NCBI RefSeq assembly: GCF_001976065.1
Contig: NZ_MNAH01000007.1
Location: forward strand, 274,556-338,555
Length of the DNA stretch: 64,000 bases
Reading direction: 5' to 3'
Source: Pseudomonas putida
GTDB lineage: Bacteria > Pseudomonadota > Gammaproteobacteria > Pseudomonadales > Pseudomonadaceae
This document shows, one piece after another, positions 22,121-31,657 of the stretch. Each line of letters starts with the position of its first letter. Within the stretch, counting starts at the first letter, position 1. The notes below the pieces were generated by a model. It saw only the letters and a list, made by a program, of their open reading frames with translations. It was not told the DNA's origin and searched no databases. The translations under genes and the position numbers were made by a program.

Positions 22121-24520
22121 CTAGAGCGAAGCCAACTCGGTCTCAGCCTCGACAGCCTTCGCCGCCTTCAACTGGCGCATCTGCTCACAGCCCCACAACA
22201 CCCGCTCCGGCGTCGCCGGTGCGTCGATTTTCGGTTGATGCTTGTAGTCGCCCAGACTGGCCACGGCATCCTTGATCGCGCACCACGCGGCGATGCCGAG
22301 CATGAACGGCGGCTCGCCCACGGCCTTGGAATGGAACACCGTGTCTTCCGGGTTCTTGCGGTTTTCCACCAGCTTGACCCGCAGGTCCAGCGGCATGTCG
22401 GCCACGGCCGGGATCTTGTAGCTGGCCGGGCCGTTGGTCATCAGCTTGCCCTTGTTGTTCCACACCAGCTCTTCCATAGTCAGCCAACCCATGCCCTGGA
22501 TGAAACCGCCCTCGACCTGGCCGATGTCGATGGCCGGGTTCAGCGAGGCGCCGACGTCGTGGAGGATGTCGGTGCGCAGCATCTTGTACTCGCCGGTCAA
22601 GGTGTCGATGATCACCTCGCAGCAGGCGGCGCCGAAGGCGAAGTAATAGAACGGGCGCCCACGGGCCTGGCTGCGGTCGTAGTAGATTTTCGGGGTCTTG
22701 TAGAACCCGGTACTCGACAGCGACACCTGGGCGAAATACGCCTGCTGGATCAGCGCTTCGAAGGTCAGGATGTGATCGCGAACCCGCACATGGCCGTTAT
22801 GGAACTCAACGTCTTCTTCGCTGACCTTGTACTGGCGAGCGGCAAATTCGACCAGGCGTTGCTTGATGGTCTCGGCGGCATTCTGCGCCGCCTTGCCGTT
22901 CAGGTCAGCGCCGCTGGACGCCGCGGTCGGCGAGGTATTTGGCACCTTGTCGGTGTTGGTCGCAGTGATCTGCACACGGTCCATTTCCACCTGGAACACC
23001 TCGGCCACCACCTGCGCGACCTTGGTGTTCAGGCCCTGGCCCATCTCGGTGCCGCCATGGTTCAGGTGGATGCTGCCGTCGGTGTAGACGTGCACCAGGG
23101 CGCCGGCCTGGTTGAGGAAGCTGGCGGTGAAGGAAATGCCGAATTTCACCGGGGTCAGCGCCAGGCCTTTTTTCAGGACCGGGCTGTTGGCGTTGTAGCG
23201 ACGGATCGCTTCGCGGCGCTCGGCGTACTGGCTGCTGGCTTCCAGTTCGGCGGTCATCTCTTCGAGCATGTTGTGCTCGACGGTCTGGTAGTAGTGGGTG
23301 ACGTTGCGCTCGGTCTTGCCGTAGTAGTTGGCCTTGCGCACCGTCAGCGGGTCGAGGGCCAGGTGCCGGGCGATGGCGTCCATCACTTCTTCGATGGCGA
23401 CCATGCCTTGCGGGCCGCCGAAGCCACGGTAAGCGGTGTTCGAGGCGGTGTTGGTCTTGCAGCGGTGACCGTTGATGGTCGCGTCGCCCAGGTAATACGA
23501 GTTATCGGAGTGGAACATCGCCCGGTCGACGATCGACGCCGACAGGTCCGGCGAGCAGCCGCAGTTGCCGGCCAGATCCAGGGCGATGCCATGCAGGCGC
23601 CCGGTGCGGTCAAAGCCGACGTCGTACTCGACATAGAACGGATGACGCTTGCCGGTCATCAGCATGTCCTCGACCCGCGGCAGGCGCATCTTGGTCGGCT
23701 GGCCGGTGAGGTGCGCGATCACCGCGCACAGGCACGCCGGGCTCGCCGCCTGCGTCTCCTTGCCACCAAAACCGCCACCCATGCGGCGCATGTCGACAAC
23801 GATCTTGTTCATCGACACGTCCAGCACTTCGGCCACCAGCTTCTGCACTTCAGTGGGGTTCTGGGTCGAGCAATAAACGATCATGCCGCCGTCTTCGGTG
23901 GGCATTACCGAGGAGATCTGGGTTTCCAGGTAGAAGTGTTCCTGGCCACCGATGTGCAGGGTGCCCTGGATGCGGTGCTCGGCGGTGGCCAGCGCCGTGG
24001 CCGAATCGCCGCGCTGATGGGTGTGGCTGTCGAGCACGAAGTGACGCTTGCGCAGGGCTTCGACCACGTCCAGCACTGGCTCCAGGTCTTCGTATTCGAT
24101 GATCGCGGCCATCGCCGCCTTGCGCGCGGTTTCCAGGTCCTTCGCGGCGACGGCGAGCACCGGCTGGCCGACGAACTGCACGTCGTCGATGGCCAGCAGC
24201 GGGTCACCCGGTAGCAGCGGGCCGATGTCTTTCAGGCCCGGCACGTCTTCGTGGGTGATGGCGATGCGCACGCCTTCGAAGGCGTAGCACGGCTGGGTGT
24301 CGATGCTGATGATCCGCGCGTGGGCGCGGTCGGACAAGCGTGCATAAACGTGCAACTGGTTGGGAAATTCGAGGCGATCGTCGATGTACTGCGCTTCACC
24401 GGACACATGCTTGGCGGCGCTGTCATGCTTGACGCTGCGGCCGACACCGGTGGTCAGGTCCTTGGCGAACAGTTCAGCCAGTTCGGCCTGGGTCTTCTCT
24501 ACGGCGTGATGGTTAGACAT
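22121..24520 (-). CDS. xdhB: Xanthine dehydrogenase, molybdopterin-binding subunit
   Basis: A 799-residue large subunit that carries the Moco active site and hydroxylates hypoxanthine and xanthine. Recognisable segments are KHVSGEAQYIDD, VGQPVLAVAA, RMGGGFGGKETQ (Moco region), TAYRGFGGPQGM, NHGGTEMGQGLNTK, and VGEPPFMLGIAAWCAIKDAV containing the conserved active-site Glu. The start overlaps the xdhA stop by 8 bp, which indicates tight translational coupling. Confidence 0.96.
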   Translation of the reverse strand: MSNHHAVEKTQAELAELFAKDLTTGVGRSVKHDSAAKHVSGEAQYIDDRLEFPNQLHVYARLSDRAHARIISIDTQPCYAFEGVRIAITHEDVPGLKDIGPLLPGDPLLAIDDVQFVGQPVLAVAAKDLETARKAAMAAIIEYEDLEPVLDVVEALRKRHFVLDSHTHQRGDSATALATAEHRIQGTLHIGGQEHFYLETQISSVMPTEDGGMIVYCSTQNPTEVQKLVAEVLDVSMNKIVVDMRRMGGGFGGKETQAASPACLCAVIAHLTGQPTKMRLPRVEDMLMTGKRHPFYVEYDVGFDRTGRLHGIALDLAGNCGCSPDLSASIVDRAMFHSDNSYYLGDATINGHRCKTNTASNTAYRGFGGPQGMVAIEEVMDAIARHLALDPLTVRKANYYGKTERNVTHYYQTVEHNMLEEMTAELEASSQYAERREAIRRYNANSPVLKKGLALTPVKFGISFTASFLNQAGALVHVYTDGSIHLNHGGTEMGQGLNTKVAQVVAEVFQVEMDRVQITATNTDKVPNTSPTAASSGADLNGKAAQNAAETIKQRLVEFAARQYKVSEEDVEFHNGHVRVRDHILTFEALIQQAYFAQVSLSSTGFYKTPKIYYDRSQARGRPFYYFAFGAACCEVIIDTLTGEYKMLRTDILHDVGASLNPAIDIGQVEGGFIQGMGWLTMEELVWNNKGKLMTNGPASYKIPAVADMPLDLRVKLVENRKNPEDTVFHSKAVGEPPFMLGIAAWCAIKDAVASLGDYKHQPKIDAPATPERVLWGCEQMRQLKAAKAVEAETELASL

Positions 24521-25967
24521 AAGCGGTCACCCGAGTCTCGATGTGCGGCGTTTGCAGTTCGATGAAGTATTTGCGCAGCAGGTTCTGTGCACTGAGCAGG
24601 CGATATTCCTTGCTGGCGCGGAAGTCCGACAGCGGCGTGAAATCGTCCGCCAGGGCGGCGCAGGCGCGTTCCACGGTGGCGTTGTTGAAGGGCGCACCGA
24701 TCAACGCGGTTTCGCAACTGTTGGCGCGTTTTGGAATGGCCGCCATGCCACCGAAGGCCACGCGGGCATCGGCGATCACACCGTTTTCCAGGCGCAGGTT
24801 GAACGCCGCGCACACTGCAGAGATGTCATCGTCCAGGCGCTTGGACACCTTGTAGGCGCGGAACAGTTGCTCGACGCTGGCACGCGGCACGATGATCTTC
24901 TCGATGAACTCGCTTTCCTGGCGCGCGGTGACGCGGTAATCGATGAAGTAGTCTTCCAGGGCCAGGGTGCGGCGGGTATCGCCCTTGCACAGGACAATCT
25001 GTGCGCCCAGGGCAATCAGCAGCGGAGGCGAGTCGCCGATGGGCGAGGCGTTGCCGATGTTGCCGCCCAAGGTGCCCTGGTTGCGGATCTGCAAGGAGGC
25101 GAAGCGCTGCAGCAGTTCGCCGAAGTCCGGGTACTCGGCCTTCAGGGCTTCGTAGCAGTCGGAGAGGGCGGTGGCGGCGCCGATTTCCAGGCGGTCGTCG
25201 AAGCGCTCGATGCGCTTCATCTCGGCGACGTTGCCGACGTAGATCATCACCGGCAGGGTGCGGTGGAACTGGGTCACTTCCAGCGCCAGGTCGGTGCCGC
25301 CGGCCAGCAGCCGGGCCTGTGGATAAGCGTCATAGAGGTCGGCCAGGTCGGCCACGGTCAAGGGCACCAGGCAGCGCTTGTCGCCACTGTTGAGTTCGCC
25401 GATGTCGGTAGGCGCGATAGCCTTGAGCCGGGCGATGGTCTGGGCTTCATTGGCATCGAACTGATCCGGTTGTTTACCGCAGCAGGACTGCTCGGCGGCT
25501 TCCAGGATCGGCCGGTAGCCGGTGCAGCGGCAGAGGTTGCCGGCCAGGGCCTCGTGGGCCTTGTGCTGATCCGGTGCGTCGCTGTTCTTTTGCAGGGCAA
25601 ACAACGACATCACGAAACCCGGGGTGCAGAACCCGCATTGCGAGCCGTGGCACTCGACCATGGCCTTCTGCACGCTGTGCAATTCGCCCTTGTGCTTGAG
25701 GTCTTCAACGCTGATCAGTTGCTTGCCGTGCAGGGACGACACGAACGTCAGGCACGAGTTGAGACTGCGGTAGCGAATGTGTTCGCGGCCTGCGTCATCC
25801 GTCTGCAACTCGCCGACCACCACGGTGCATGCGCCGCAGTCACCGCTGGCGCAGCCTTCTTTGGTGCCGGGTTTGCCCACATGGTCGCGCAGATAATTGA
25901 GCACGGTCAGGTTCGGGTCCAGGGCGTGCTCGCTACGGAGTTCCTGGTTTAGTAAAAACTGGATCAC
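24513..25967 (-). CDS. xdhA: Xanthine dehydrogenase, FeS/FAD subunit
   Basis: A 484-residue small subunit. The N-terminal plant-ferredoxin [2Fe-2S] domain has GCASGDCGACTVVVG, the second [2Fe-2S] domain has CGFCTPGFVMSL and NLCRCTGYRPI, and the FAD domain includes LLAGGTDLALEV and GTLGGNIGNASPIGDSPP. I prefer the GTG start at 25967 (reading MIQFLLNQELRSE), which has GAGG six bases upstream. An ATG at 26006 adds 13 asparagine-rich residues without a ribosome-binding site. Electrons pass from XdhB through these centres to NAD. Two repeated operator-like sequences lie upstream. Confidence 0.93.
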   Translation of the reverse strand: MIQFLLNQELRSEHALDPNLTVLNYLRDHVGKPGTKEGCASGDCGACTVVVGELQTDDAGREHIRYRSLNSCLTFVSSLHGKQLISVEDLKHKGELHSVQKAMVECHGSQCGFCTPGFVMSLFALQKNSDAPDQHKAHEALAGNLCRCTGYRPILEAAEQSCCGKQPDQFDANEAQTIARLKAIAPTDIGELNSGDKRCLVPLTVADLADLYDAYPQARLLAGGTDLALEVTQFHRTLPVMIYVGNVAEMKRIERFDDRLEIGAATALSDCYEALKAEYPDFGELLQRFASLQIRNQGTLGGNIGNASPIGDSPPLLIALGAQIVLCKGDTRRTLALEDYFIDYRVTARQESEFIEKIIVPRASVEQLFRAYKVSKRLDDDISAVCAAFNLRLENGVIADARVAFGGMAAIPKRANSCETALIGAPFNNATVERACAALADDFTPLSDFRASKEYRLLSAQNLLRKYFIELQTPHIETRVTAYV

Positions 25968-26023
25968 GGAAGGCCTCGCAGACTCATTATTGTTGTTAAC
26001 CGACATGAACCGAATTTAGCAGG

Positions 26024-26062
26024 TCTGACTTTCCGGTCAATGATTTTCTGACTTAAAGGTCA
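26024..26062. promoter_or_regulatory. Two copies of TCTGACTTNNNGGTCA upstream of xdhA
   Basis: TCTGACTTTCCGGTCA (26024-26039) and TCTGACTTAAAGGTCA (26047-26062) match at 13 of 16 positions and are exactly 23 bp apart, about two helical turns. Each is itself partly palindromic (TGAC..GGTCA). They lie 57-95 bp before the preferred xdhA start, so they are likely a regulator binding region for the xdh-guaD operon. Confidence 0.6.
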
Positions 26063-26103
26063 GGAAAATGCATTTTGTCGATTAACGCCGCTTTTCTTCA
26101 TTA

Positions 26104-26120
26104 TTGACCCTCGATCAATA
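26104..26120. promoter_or_regulatory. Inverted repeat ATTGA-N7-TCAAT in the xdhA/GntR divergent region
   Basis: The arms ATTGA and TCAAT (6 bp each if the flanking T and A are included) lie in the middle of the 265-bp divergent region. A possible operator; no regulator can be named. Confidence 0.35.
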
Positions 26121-26201
26121 CCCTGCTTTTTGCTTGAATCGTGCCAAAACCAGCGGGCAGGCCCTGCGCCATGACGTATCAATTGCGCTACACTGCGCCG
26201 C

Positions 26202-26209
26202 TTGTACAA
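26202..26209. promoter_or_regulatory. TTGTACAA palindrome just before the second GntR gene
   Basis: A perfect 8-bp palindrome 24 bp before the start codon, similar in core to the ATTGTGTACAAT upstream of the other GntR gene. Autoregulation is a plausible role. Confidence 0.4.
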
Positions 26210-26232
26210 ATCGAAGAGTTTGAAGGACAACC

Positions 26233-26892
26233 ATGACGTTCAAGGCGCCGGACAGCCTCGCCGAGCAAATCGCGCATCACCTCGCCGAACGCATCATTCG
26301 CGGCGAGATGAAGCCCGGAGAGCGCATCCAGGAACAGAAGGTCACCCAGGCACTCGACGTCAGCCGCGGTTCGGTGCGCGAGGCCTTGCTGATTCTCGAG
26401 CGCCGGCACCTGATCGCCATCCTGCCGCGCCGTGGCGCCCACGTCACCGAACTCACCGCGCACAAGGTCAAGAGCCTGTGCACGCTGATGAGCGAGATGT
26501 ACATCCTGCTCGCCAACGCCGTGGCCACCGGCTGGAAAGTCCAGGCCGACCTCGCGCCATTCGTGCAGATCCAGCAGCGCCTGACCGCCAGCTACGAGCG
26601 CCAGGACATCCATAGCTTCGTCGACGACAGTTTCAACGTGATGCGCGCCACGTATTCGTTCGCCAACAATCCGTACCTGCAGGAAACGGTCGAGAACCTG
26701 CAGCCGGCCATGAGCCGCGCGTATTTCCTCGCCCTCGACCAGCGCAAGGCCTCGATGAGCGAATACCTGGTGTTGTTCGAGCGCCTGCTCGCCGCCGTGA
26801 TTGCCCGTGACTTTGCCCTGATCCGCGAAGTGCTGACCGCCTACGGCCAGCGCAGCTGCGATCTGGTGATCTCTGCCCTGACGGACGCATAA
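26233..26892 (+). CDS. GntR-family transcriptional regulator
   Basis: A 219-residue FadR-subfamily regulator. The winged helix is EQIAHHLAERIIRGEMKPGERIQEQKVTQALDVSRGSVREALLILE (only partly conserved wording is needed: LDVSRGSVREALL), and a helical C-terminal domain follows. It is divergent from xdhA and only 2 bp before smc, so smc may be co-transcribed with it. The same gene order (xdhA, GntR, smc, zipA, ligA) occurs in P. aeruginosa. Control of purine breakdown is inferred from position. Confidence 0.9.
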   Translation: MTFKAPDSLAEQIAHHLAERIIRGEMKPGERIQEQKVTQALDVSRGSVREALLILERRHLIAILPRRGAHVTELTAHKVKSLCTLMSEMYILLANAVATGWKVQADLAPFVQIQQRLTASYERQDIHSFVDDSFNVMRATYSFANNPYLQETVENLQPAMSRAYFLALDQRKASMSEYLVLFERLLAAVIARDFALIREVLTAYGQRSCDLVISALTDA

Positions 26893-26894
26893 GC

Positions 26895-29800
26895 GTGCGG
26901 CTAAAGTGCATCAAGCTGGCGGGGTTCAAATCCTTCGTCGACCCGACCACGGTGAACTTCCCCAGCAACATGGCGGCGGTGGTCGGACCCAATGGTTGCG
27001 GCAAGTCAAACATCATCGACGCCGTGCGTTGGGTGATGGGCGAGAGTTCGGCGAAGAACCTGCGCGGCGAGTCGATGACCGACGTCATCTTCAACGGTTC
27101 GACCAGCCGTAAACCGGTGAGCCAGGCGAGCATCGAGCTGGTGTTCGATAACACCGACGGCACATTGCTCGGTGAATACGCCGCCTATGCGGAAATTTCC
27201 ATTCGCCGCAAAGTCACCCGCGACAGCCAGACCACCTATTACCTCAACGGCACCAAATGCCGCCGGCGCGACATCACCGATATCTTCCTCGGCACCGGCC
27301 TCGGTCCGCGCAGCTACTCGATCATCGAGCAGGGGATGATTTCCAAGCTCATCGAATCCAAGCCTGAAGACTTGCGCAACTTCATCGAAGAAGCGGCGGG
27401 GATCTCCAAGTACAAGGAACGTCGGCGCGAAACCGAAAACCGCATCCGCCGTACCCACGAAAACCTCGAGCGCCTGACCGACCTGCGCGAAGAGCTCGAA
27501 CGCCAACTCGAACGCTTGCACCGCCAGGCCGAAGCGGCCAAGAAATATCAGGAATTAAAAGGCGAGGAGCGTCAGCTCAAGGCGCAACTGTCGGCCCTGC
27601 GCTGGCAGGACCTGAACGAACAGGTCGGCCAGCGCGAAGCAATCATCGGCACCCAGGAAATCAGTTTCGAGGCCCTGGTGGCCGAACAGCGCAACGCCGA
27701 TGCCAGCATCGAGCGCCTGCGCGACGGCCATCACGACCTCTCCGAGCGCTTCAATCTGGTGCAGGGGCGCTTCTATTCGGTCGGCGGCGACATCGCCCGG
27801 GTCGAACAGAGCATCCAGCACGGGCAGCAGCGCTTGCGCCAGTTGCAGGACGACCTGAAAGAAGCTGAGCGCGCGCGCCTGGAGACCGAGTCGCACCTGG
27901 GCCACGACCGCACGCTGCTGCTGACCCTCGGCGAAGAACTGGACATGCTCACGCCGGAGCAGGAAGTCACCAGCGCTGCCGCCGAAGAGGCCGCCGCCAC
28001 GCTGGAAGAATCCGAAACCACCATGCACGCCTGGCAGGAGCAGTGGGACACCTTCAACCTGAGCGCTGCCGAGCCCCGGCGCCAGTCTGAAGTCCAGCAG
28101 TCGCGCATCCAGCAACTGGAAACCAGCCTGGAGCGCCTGGCCGATCGGCAGAAACGCTTGGGTGAGGAGCGCGCCTTGCTCTCGGCGGACCCGGAAGATG
28201 CGGCGATCATGGCGCTCAGCGAGCAGCTTGCCGAATCCGAGGCGACCCTCGAGGATTTGCAGACCAGTGAAGAAGCTCAGGTCGAAAAGCTCGAGCAACT
28301 GCGCCAGCAATTGCAGCACGCGCTGACGGCGCAGCAACAGGCCCAGGGCGATCTGCAGCGGCTCAACGGTCGACTGGCTTCGCTCGAAGCCCTGCAGCAA
28401 GCCGCGCTCGATCCGGGCACCGGCACCGCCGAATGGCTGCGCGAGCAGCATCTGGCGGATCGCCCGCGCCTGGCCGAAGGGCTGAAGGTTGAAGCGGGTT
28501 GGGAACTGGCGGTGGAAACCGTTCTCGGCGCCGACCTGCAAGCGGTGCTGGTGGATGACTTCAACGACTTTGACCTGTCCAGCTTTGCCCAAGGCGACCT
28601 GCGCCTGCTCAGCCCGGCCAGCGATGGCCAGCGGGTGCCCGGCAGTCTGCTCGACAAGGTCGAGGCACAGATCGATCTGTCGCCGTGGCTGGGCCAGGTC
28701 AAGCCGGTCGAGAGCCTGGAGCAAGCGCTGGCCATGCGTGGCCAGTTGGCCGCGGGCCAGAGCTTGATCAGCCGCGACGGCTACTGGGTCGGTCGGCACT
28801 TCCTGCGGGTACGCCGGGCCAGTGAAGCAGAAAGCGGCATGCTCGCCCGTGGCCAGGAAATCCAGAAACTGGGCCTGGAGCGCGAAGAGCGCGAGGCGGC
28901 GGTCGAGACCCTGGAAACCGAATTGCAGAACCTGCGGGCGCAACAGCGTCAGCAGGAAAACGGTCGCGAACACTTGCGTCGTTTGCTTCAAGACGAAGCC
29001 CGTCAGCAAGGCGAACTCAAGGCCCAGCTATCGGCCGGCAAAGCCAAGGCCGAGCAGTTGGCCCTGCGGCGCACCCGCCTTGACGAAGAAATCGAGGAAT
29101 TGGGCGAGCAACGCGCCCTGGAGCACGAAAACATCGGCGAAGCGCGCCTGCAATTGCAGGAAGCCCTCGACGCCATGGCCCTGGATACCGAGCAGCGCGA
29201 ACTGCTGCTGGCCCAGCGCGACAGCTTGCGCGAGCGGCTTGATCGGGTGCGCCAGGAGGCCCGCCAGCACAAGGATCACGCCCATCAACTGGCGGTGCGC
29301 CTGGGCTCGCTCAAGGCCCAGCACGATTCCACGCGCCAGGCCCTGGAACGCCTGGAAATGCAGGCCGAGCGCCTGACGGAAAAACGCGAGCAATTGAGCC
29401 TCAACCTGGAAGAGGGCGAGGCGCCGCTGGAAGAGTTGCGCCTGAAACTCGAAGAACTGCTCGACAAGCGCATGACCGTCGACGAAGAGCTCAAGACCGC
29501 GCAGATCGCCCTGGAAGATGCCGACCGCGAACTGCGTGAGGCCGAGAAACGCCGCAACCAGGCCGAACAACAGTCCCAGCTGATTCGCAGCCAGTTGGAA
29601 ACACAGCGCATGGAATGGCAAGCCCTGACCGTGCGGCGCAAGGCGTTGCAGGACCAGTTGCTCGAAGACGGCTACGACCTGCACGGCGTGCTGGCCACGC
29701 TGACCGCCGAGGCCAGCGAGAAAGCCGCCGAGGAAGAACTCGAGCGCATTGCCGCGCGAATCCAGCGCCTGGGCGCGATCAACCTCGCGGCCATCGATGA

Positions 29801-30383
29801 GTACCAGCAACAATCGGAGCGTAAACGTTACCTGGACGCCCAGAACGACGATCTGGTCGAAGCGCTCGATACGCTCGAAAACGTGATTCGCAAGATCGAC
29901 AAGGAAACTCGAAACCGTTTCAAAGATACCTTTGATCAGATCAATGGCGGTTTACAGGCACTTTTCCCAAAAGTTTTCGGTGGAGGCCGCGCCTATTTGG
30001 AACTGACGGGCGAAGATCTACTCGATACAGGGGTGACGATCATGGCGCAGCCGCCCGGAAAGAAGAACAGCACCATCCATTTGCTCTCCGGTGGCGAAAA
30101 AGCCCTGACCGCATTGGCCCTGGTTTTTGCGATCTTCAAGTTGAACCCGGCGCCGTTCTGCATGCTCGATGAAGTGGACGCGCCATTGGATGACGCTAAC
30201 GTTGGACGCTATGCACGACTGGTCAAGGAGATGTCGCAGACGGTGCAGTTCATCTATATCACCCACAACAAGATCGCCATGGAAATGGCCGATCAACTGA
30301 TGGGGGTGACGATGCACGAGCCGGGATGCTCGCGTCTGGTGGCGGTGGATGTCGAGGAGGCCATGGCGATGGTGGATGCCTGA
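26895..30383 (+). CDS. smc: Chromosome segregation ATPase SMC
   Basis: A 1162-residue condensin subunit. The N-terminal Walker A is GPNGCGKSN (residues 31-39), followed by a long coiled coil (about 170-500), a hinge domain (about 510-660, including LQAVLVDDFNDFDLSSFAQG), a second coiled coil, and the C-terminal head with ABC signature LLSGGEKALTALAL and Walker B FCMLDEVDAPLDDANV. It starts with GTG at 26895, two bases after the GntR stop, and runs before zipA and ligA. Length and domain order are standard. Confidence 0.97.
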   Translation: MRLKCIKLAGFKSFVDPTTVNFPSNMAAVVGPNGCGKSNIIDAVRWVMGESSAKNLRGESMTDVIFNGSTSRKPVSQASIELVFDNTDGTLLGEYAAYAEISIRRKVTRDSQTTYYLNGTKCRRRDITDIFLGTGLGPRSYSIIEQGMISKLIESKPEDLRNFIEEAAGISKYKERRRETENRIRRTHENLERLTDLREELERQLERLHRQAEAAKKYQELKGEERQLKAQLSALRWQDLNEQVGQREAIIGTQEISFEALVAEQRNADASIERLRDGHHDLSERFNLVQGRFYSVGGDIARVEQSIQHGQQRLRQLQDDLKEAERARLETESHLGHDRTLLLTLGEELDMLTPEQEVTSAAAEEAAATLEESETTMHAWQEQWDTFNLSAAEPRRQSEVQQSRIQQLETSLERLADRQKRLGEERALLSADPEDAAIMALSEQLAESEATLEDLQTSEEAQVEKLEQLRQQLQHALTAQQQAQGDLQRLNGRLASLEALQQAALDPGTGTAEWLREQHLADRPRLAEGLKVEAGWELAVETVLGADLQAVLVDDFNDFDLSSFAQGDLRLLSPASDGQRVPGSLLDKVEAQIDLSPWLGQVKPVESLEQALAMRGQLAAGQSLISRDGYWVGRHFLRVRRASEAESGMLARGQEIQKLGLEREEREAAVETLETELQNLRAQQRQQENGREHLRRLLQDEARQQGELKAQLSAGKAKAEQLALRRTRLDEEIEELGEQRALEHENIGEARLQLQEALDAMALDTEQRELLLAQRDSLRERLDRVRQEARQHKDHAHQLAVRLGSLKAQHDSTRQALERLEMQAERLTEKREQLSLNLEEGEAPLEELRLKLEELLDKRMTVDEELKTAQIALEDADRELREAEKRRNQAEQQSQLIRSQLETQRMEWQALTVRRKALQDQLLEDGYDLHGVLATLTAEASEKAAEEELERIAARIQRLGAINLAAIDEYQQQSERKRYLDAQNDDLVEALDTLENVIRKIDKETRNRFKDTFDQINGGLQALFPKVFGGGRAYLELTGEDLLDTGVTIMAQPPGKKNSTIHLLSGGEKALTALALVFAIFKLNPAPFCMLDEVDAPLDDANVGRYARLVKEMSQTVQFIYITHNKIAMEMADQLMGVTMHEPGCSRLVAVDVEEAMAMVDA

Positions 30384-30638
30384 GGCGCGGCTTTCAGGGG
30401 GGATTTTTTTGCAGTGGGACTCAATTAGCCATGCCGACTTGCTGGCCAATCGACATATTCGCGGGACCAAGGTGCCAGACGGTGTAAAGTTGCCTTTGGT
30501 CGTGCTAGTTTAATGTCAATTTTTCGTATACGTGGGCAAAACGCCTGTCAGAACATAGAGTTGGCGCCACGTTTTAAAGCGGTTTACAGAATGTAAGCCC
30601 CTTATTTTTCAGCATTTTTTATAGAGGCACGGGATTAC

Positions 30639-31493
30639 ATGGAAATCGGTCTGCGCGAGTGGCTGATCGTCATCGGCATTATTGTCATTGCCGGTATTCT
30701 TTTTGATGGCTGGCGCCGTATGCGCGGCGGCAAGGGAAAACTGAAATTCCGTCTTGACCGGAGCCTGTCCAACCTGCCCGAAGAGGACACCAGCCCCGAG
30801 CTGTTGGGCCCGTCTCGCGTGCTGGATACGCACAAGGAACCGCAACTGGACGAGCACGACCTGCCGTCGGTGAGCATGCCGGCCCGTGAGTCCCATGATT
30901 CGGGCTCCAAGCGCGGCAAGCGTGGCCATGGTGAGCCTTCCCAGGGCGACATGAACCTCAGCCTGGACCTGGATGGCGGCCCGAGCTTCAGCAGCCGTGA
31001 CGACGATTTCCCGGATGACACCAAGCCCGCGCCATCGGTCAGCGACAAGGAACAGCCGCAAGCCGAAGAAGTGCTGGTCATCAGCGTGATCTGCCGCGAT
31101 CCTGCCGGCTTCAAAGGCCCGGCACTGCTGCAGAACATTCTTGAAAGCGGCCTGCGTTTTGGTGAAATGGACATCTTCCACCGTCACGAAAGCATGGCGG
31201 GTAATGGTGAAGTGCTGTTCTCCATGGCCAACGCGGTCAAGCCTGGCGTCTTCGACCTGGACGACATCGACCACTTCAGCACCCCTGCGGTAAGCTTCTT
31301 CCTCGGCCTGCCAGGCCCGCGTCATCCGAAGCAGGCCTTCGACGTGATGGTGGCGGCAGCGCGTAAATTGTCGCAAGAGTTGAACGGCGAACTGAAGGAC
31401 GACCAGCGCAGCGTACTGACCGCCCAGACGATCGAGCATTACCGTCAGCGCATCGTCGAGTTCGAACGTCGCGCACTGACCCAAAAACGTTAA
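30639..31493 (+). CDS. zipA: Cell division protein ZipA
   Basis: A 284-residue inner-membrane divisome protein that tethers FtsZ. It has an N-terminal transmembrane helix (WLIVIGIIVIAGILFDGW, about residues 7-24), a charged flexible linker (about 30-140) and the C-terminal FtsZ-binding domain (VLVISVICRDPAGFKGPALL to the end). The 255 bp upstream hold no gene. A weak hairpin followed by ATTTTTTT at about 30381-30411 may end smc transcripts. Confidence 0.95.
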   Translation: MEIGLREWLIVIGIIVIAGILFDGWRRMRGGKGKLKFRLDRSLSNLPEEDTSPELLGPSRVLDTHKEPQLDEHDLPSVSMPARESHDSGSKRGKRGHGEPSQGDMNLSLDLDGGPSFSSRDDDFPDDTKPAPSVSDKEQPQAEEVLVISVICRDPAGFKGPALLQNILESGLRFGEMDIFHRHESMAGNGEVLFSMANAVKPGVFDLDDIDHFSTPAVSFFLGLPGPRHPKQAFDVMVAAARKLSQELNGELKDDQRSVLTAQTIEHYRQRIVEFERRALTQKR

Positions 31494-31523
31494 AACCAGC
31501 AGTGTGTGGCGACTTCCACACCC

Positions 31524-31591
31524 TGTAGGAGTCCGGCTTGCCGGCGAAGGCGATTTCAAATACGCCTTCGCCGGCAAGCCGGACTCCTACA
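31524..31591. repeat. Near-perfect REP inverted pair between zipA and ligA
   Basis: TGTAGGAGTCCGGCTTGCCG and CGGCAAGCCGGACTCCTACA form a very long palindrome around a short AT-rich loop. It could fold as a 25-bp or longer stem in the zipA-ligA mRNA. Confidence 0.92.
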
Positions 31592-31657
31592 ATGATTTGT
31601 ACAGCATCAACAAATTGAGCAGCCTCGGCTGCTCTTTTGCTTTATGAGAGACCACCC

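Noticed and set aside
21230..24214. A 994-codon plus-strand frame opposite xdhC and xdhB
   Set aside because: Antisense shadow: the opposite strand encodes conserved xanthine dehydrogenase sequence, and this frame has no ribosome-binding site, motif or sensible composition.
25968..26006. ATG start of xdhA 13 codons upstream
   Set aside because: No ribosome-binding site, an asparagine-rich low-complexity extension, and the GTG at 25967 has GAGG at the right distance and gives the conserved N-terminus.
27555..29009. A long minus-strand frame opposite the smc coiled coil
   Set aside because: Antisense to heptad-repeat sequence, Leu/Gln-rich by construction, no recognisable domain.
30381..30411. 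Hairpin CCTGA/TCAGG followed by ATTTTTTT after smc
   Set aside because: The stem is only 5 bp and several G residues separate it from the T-run, so I did not list it as a terminator, only as a weak possibility.
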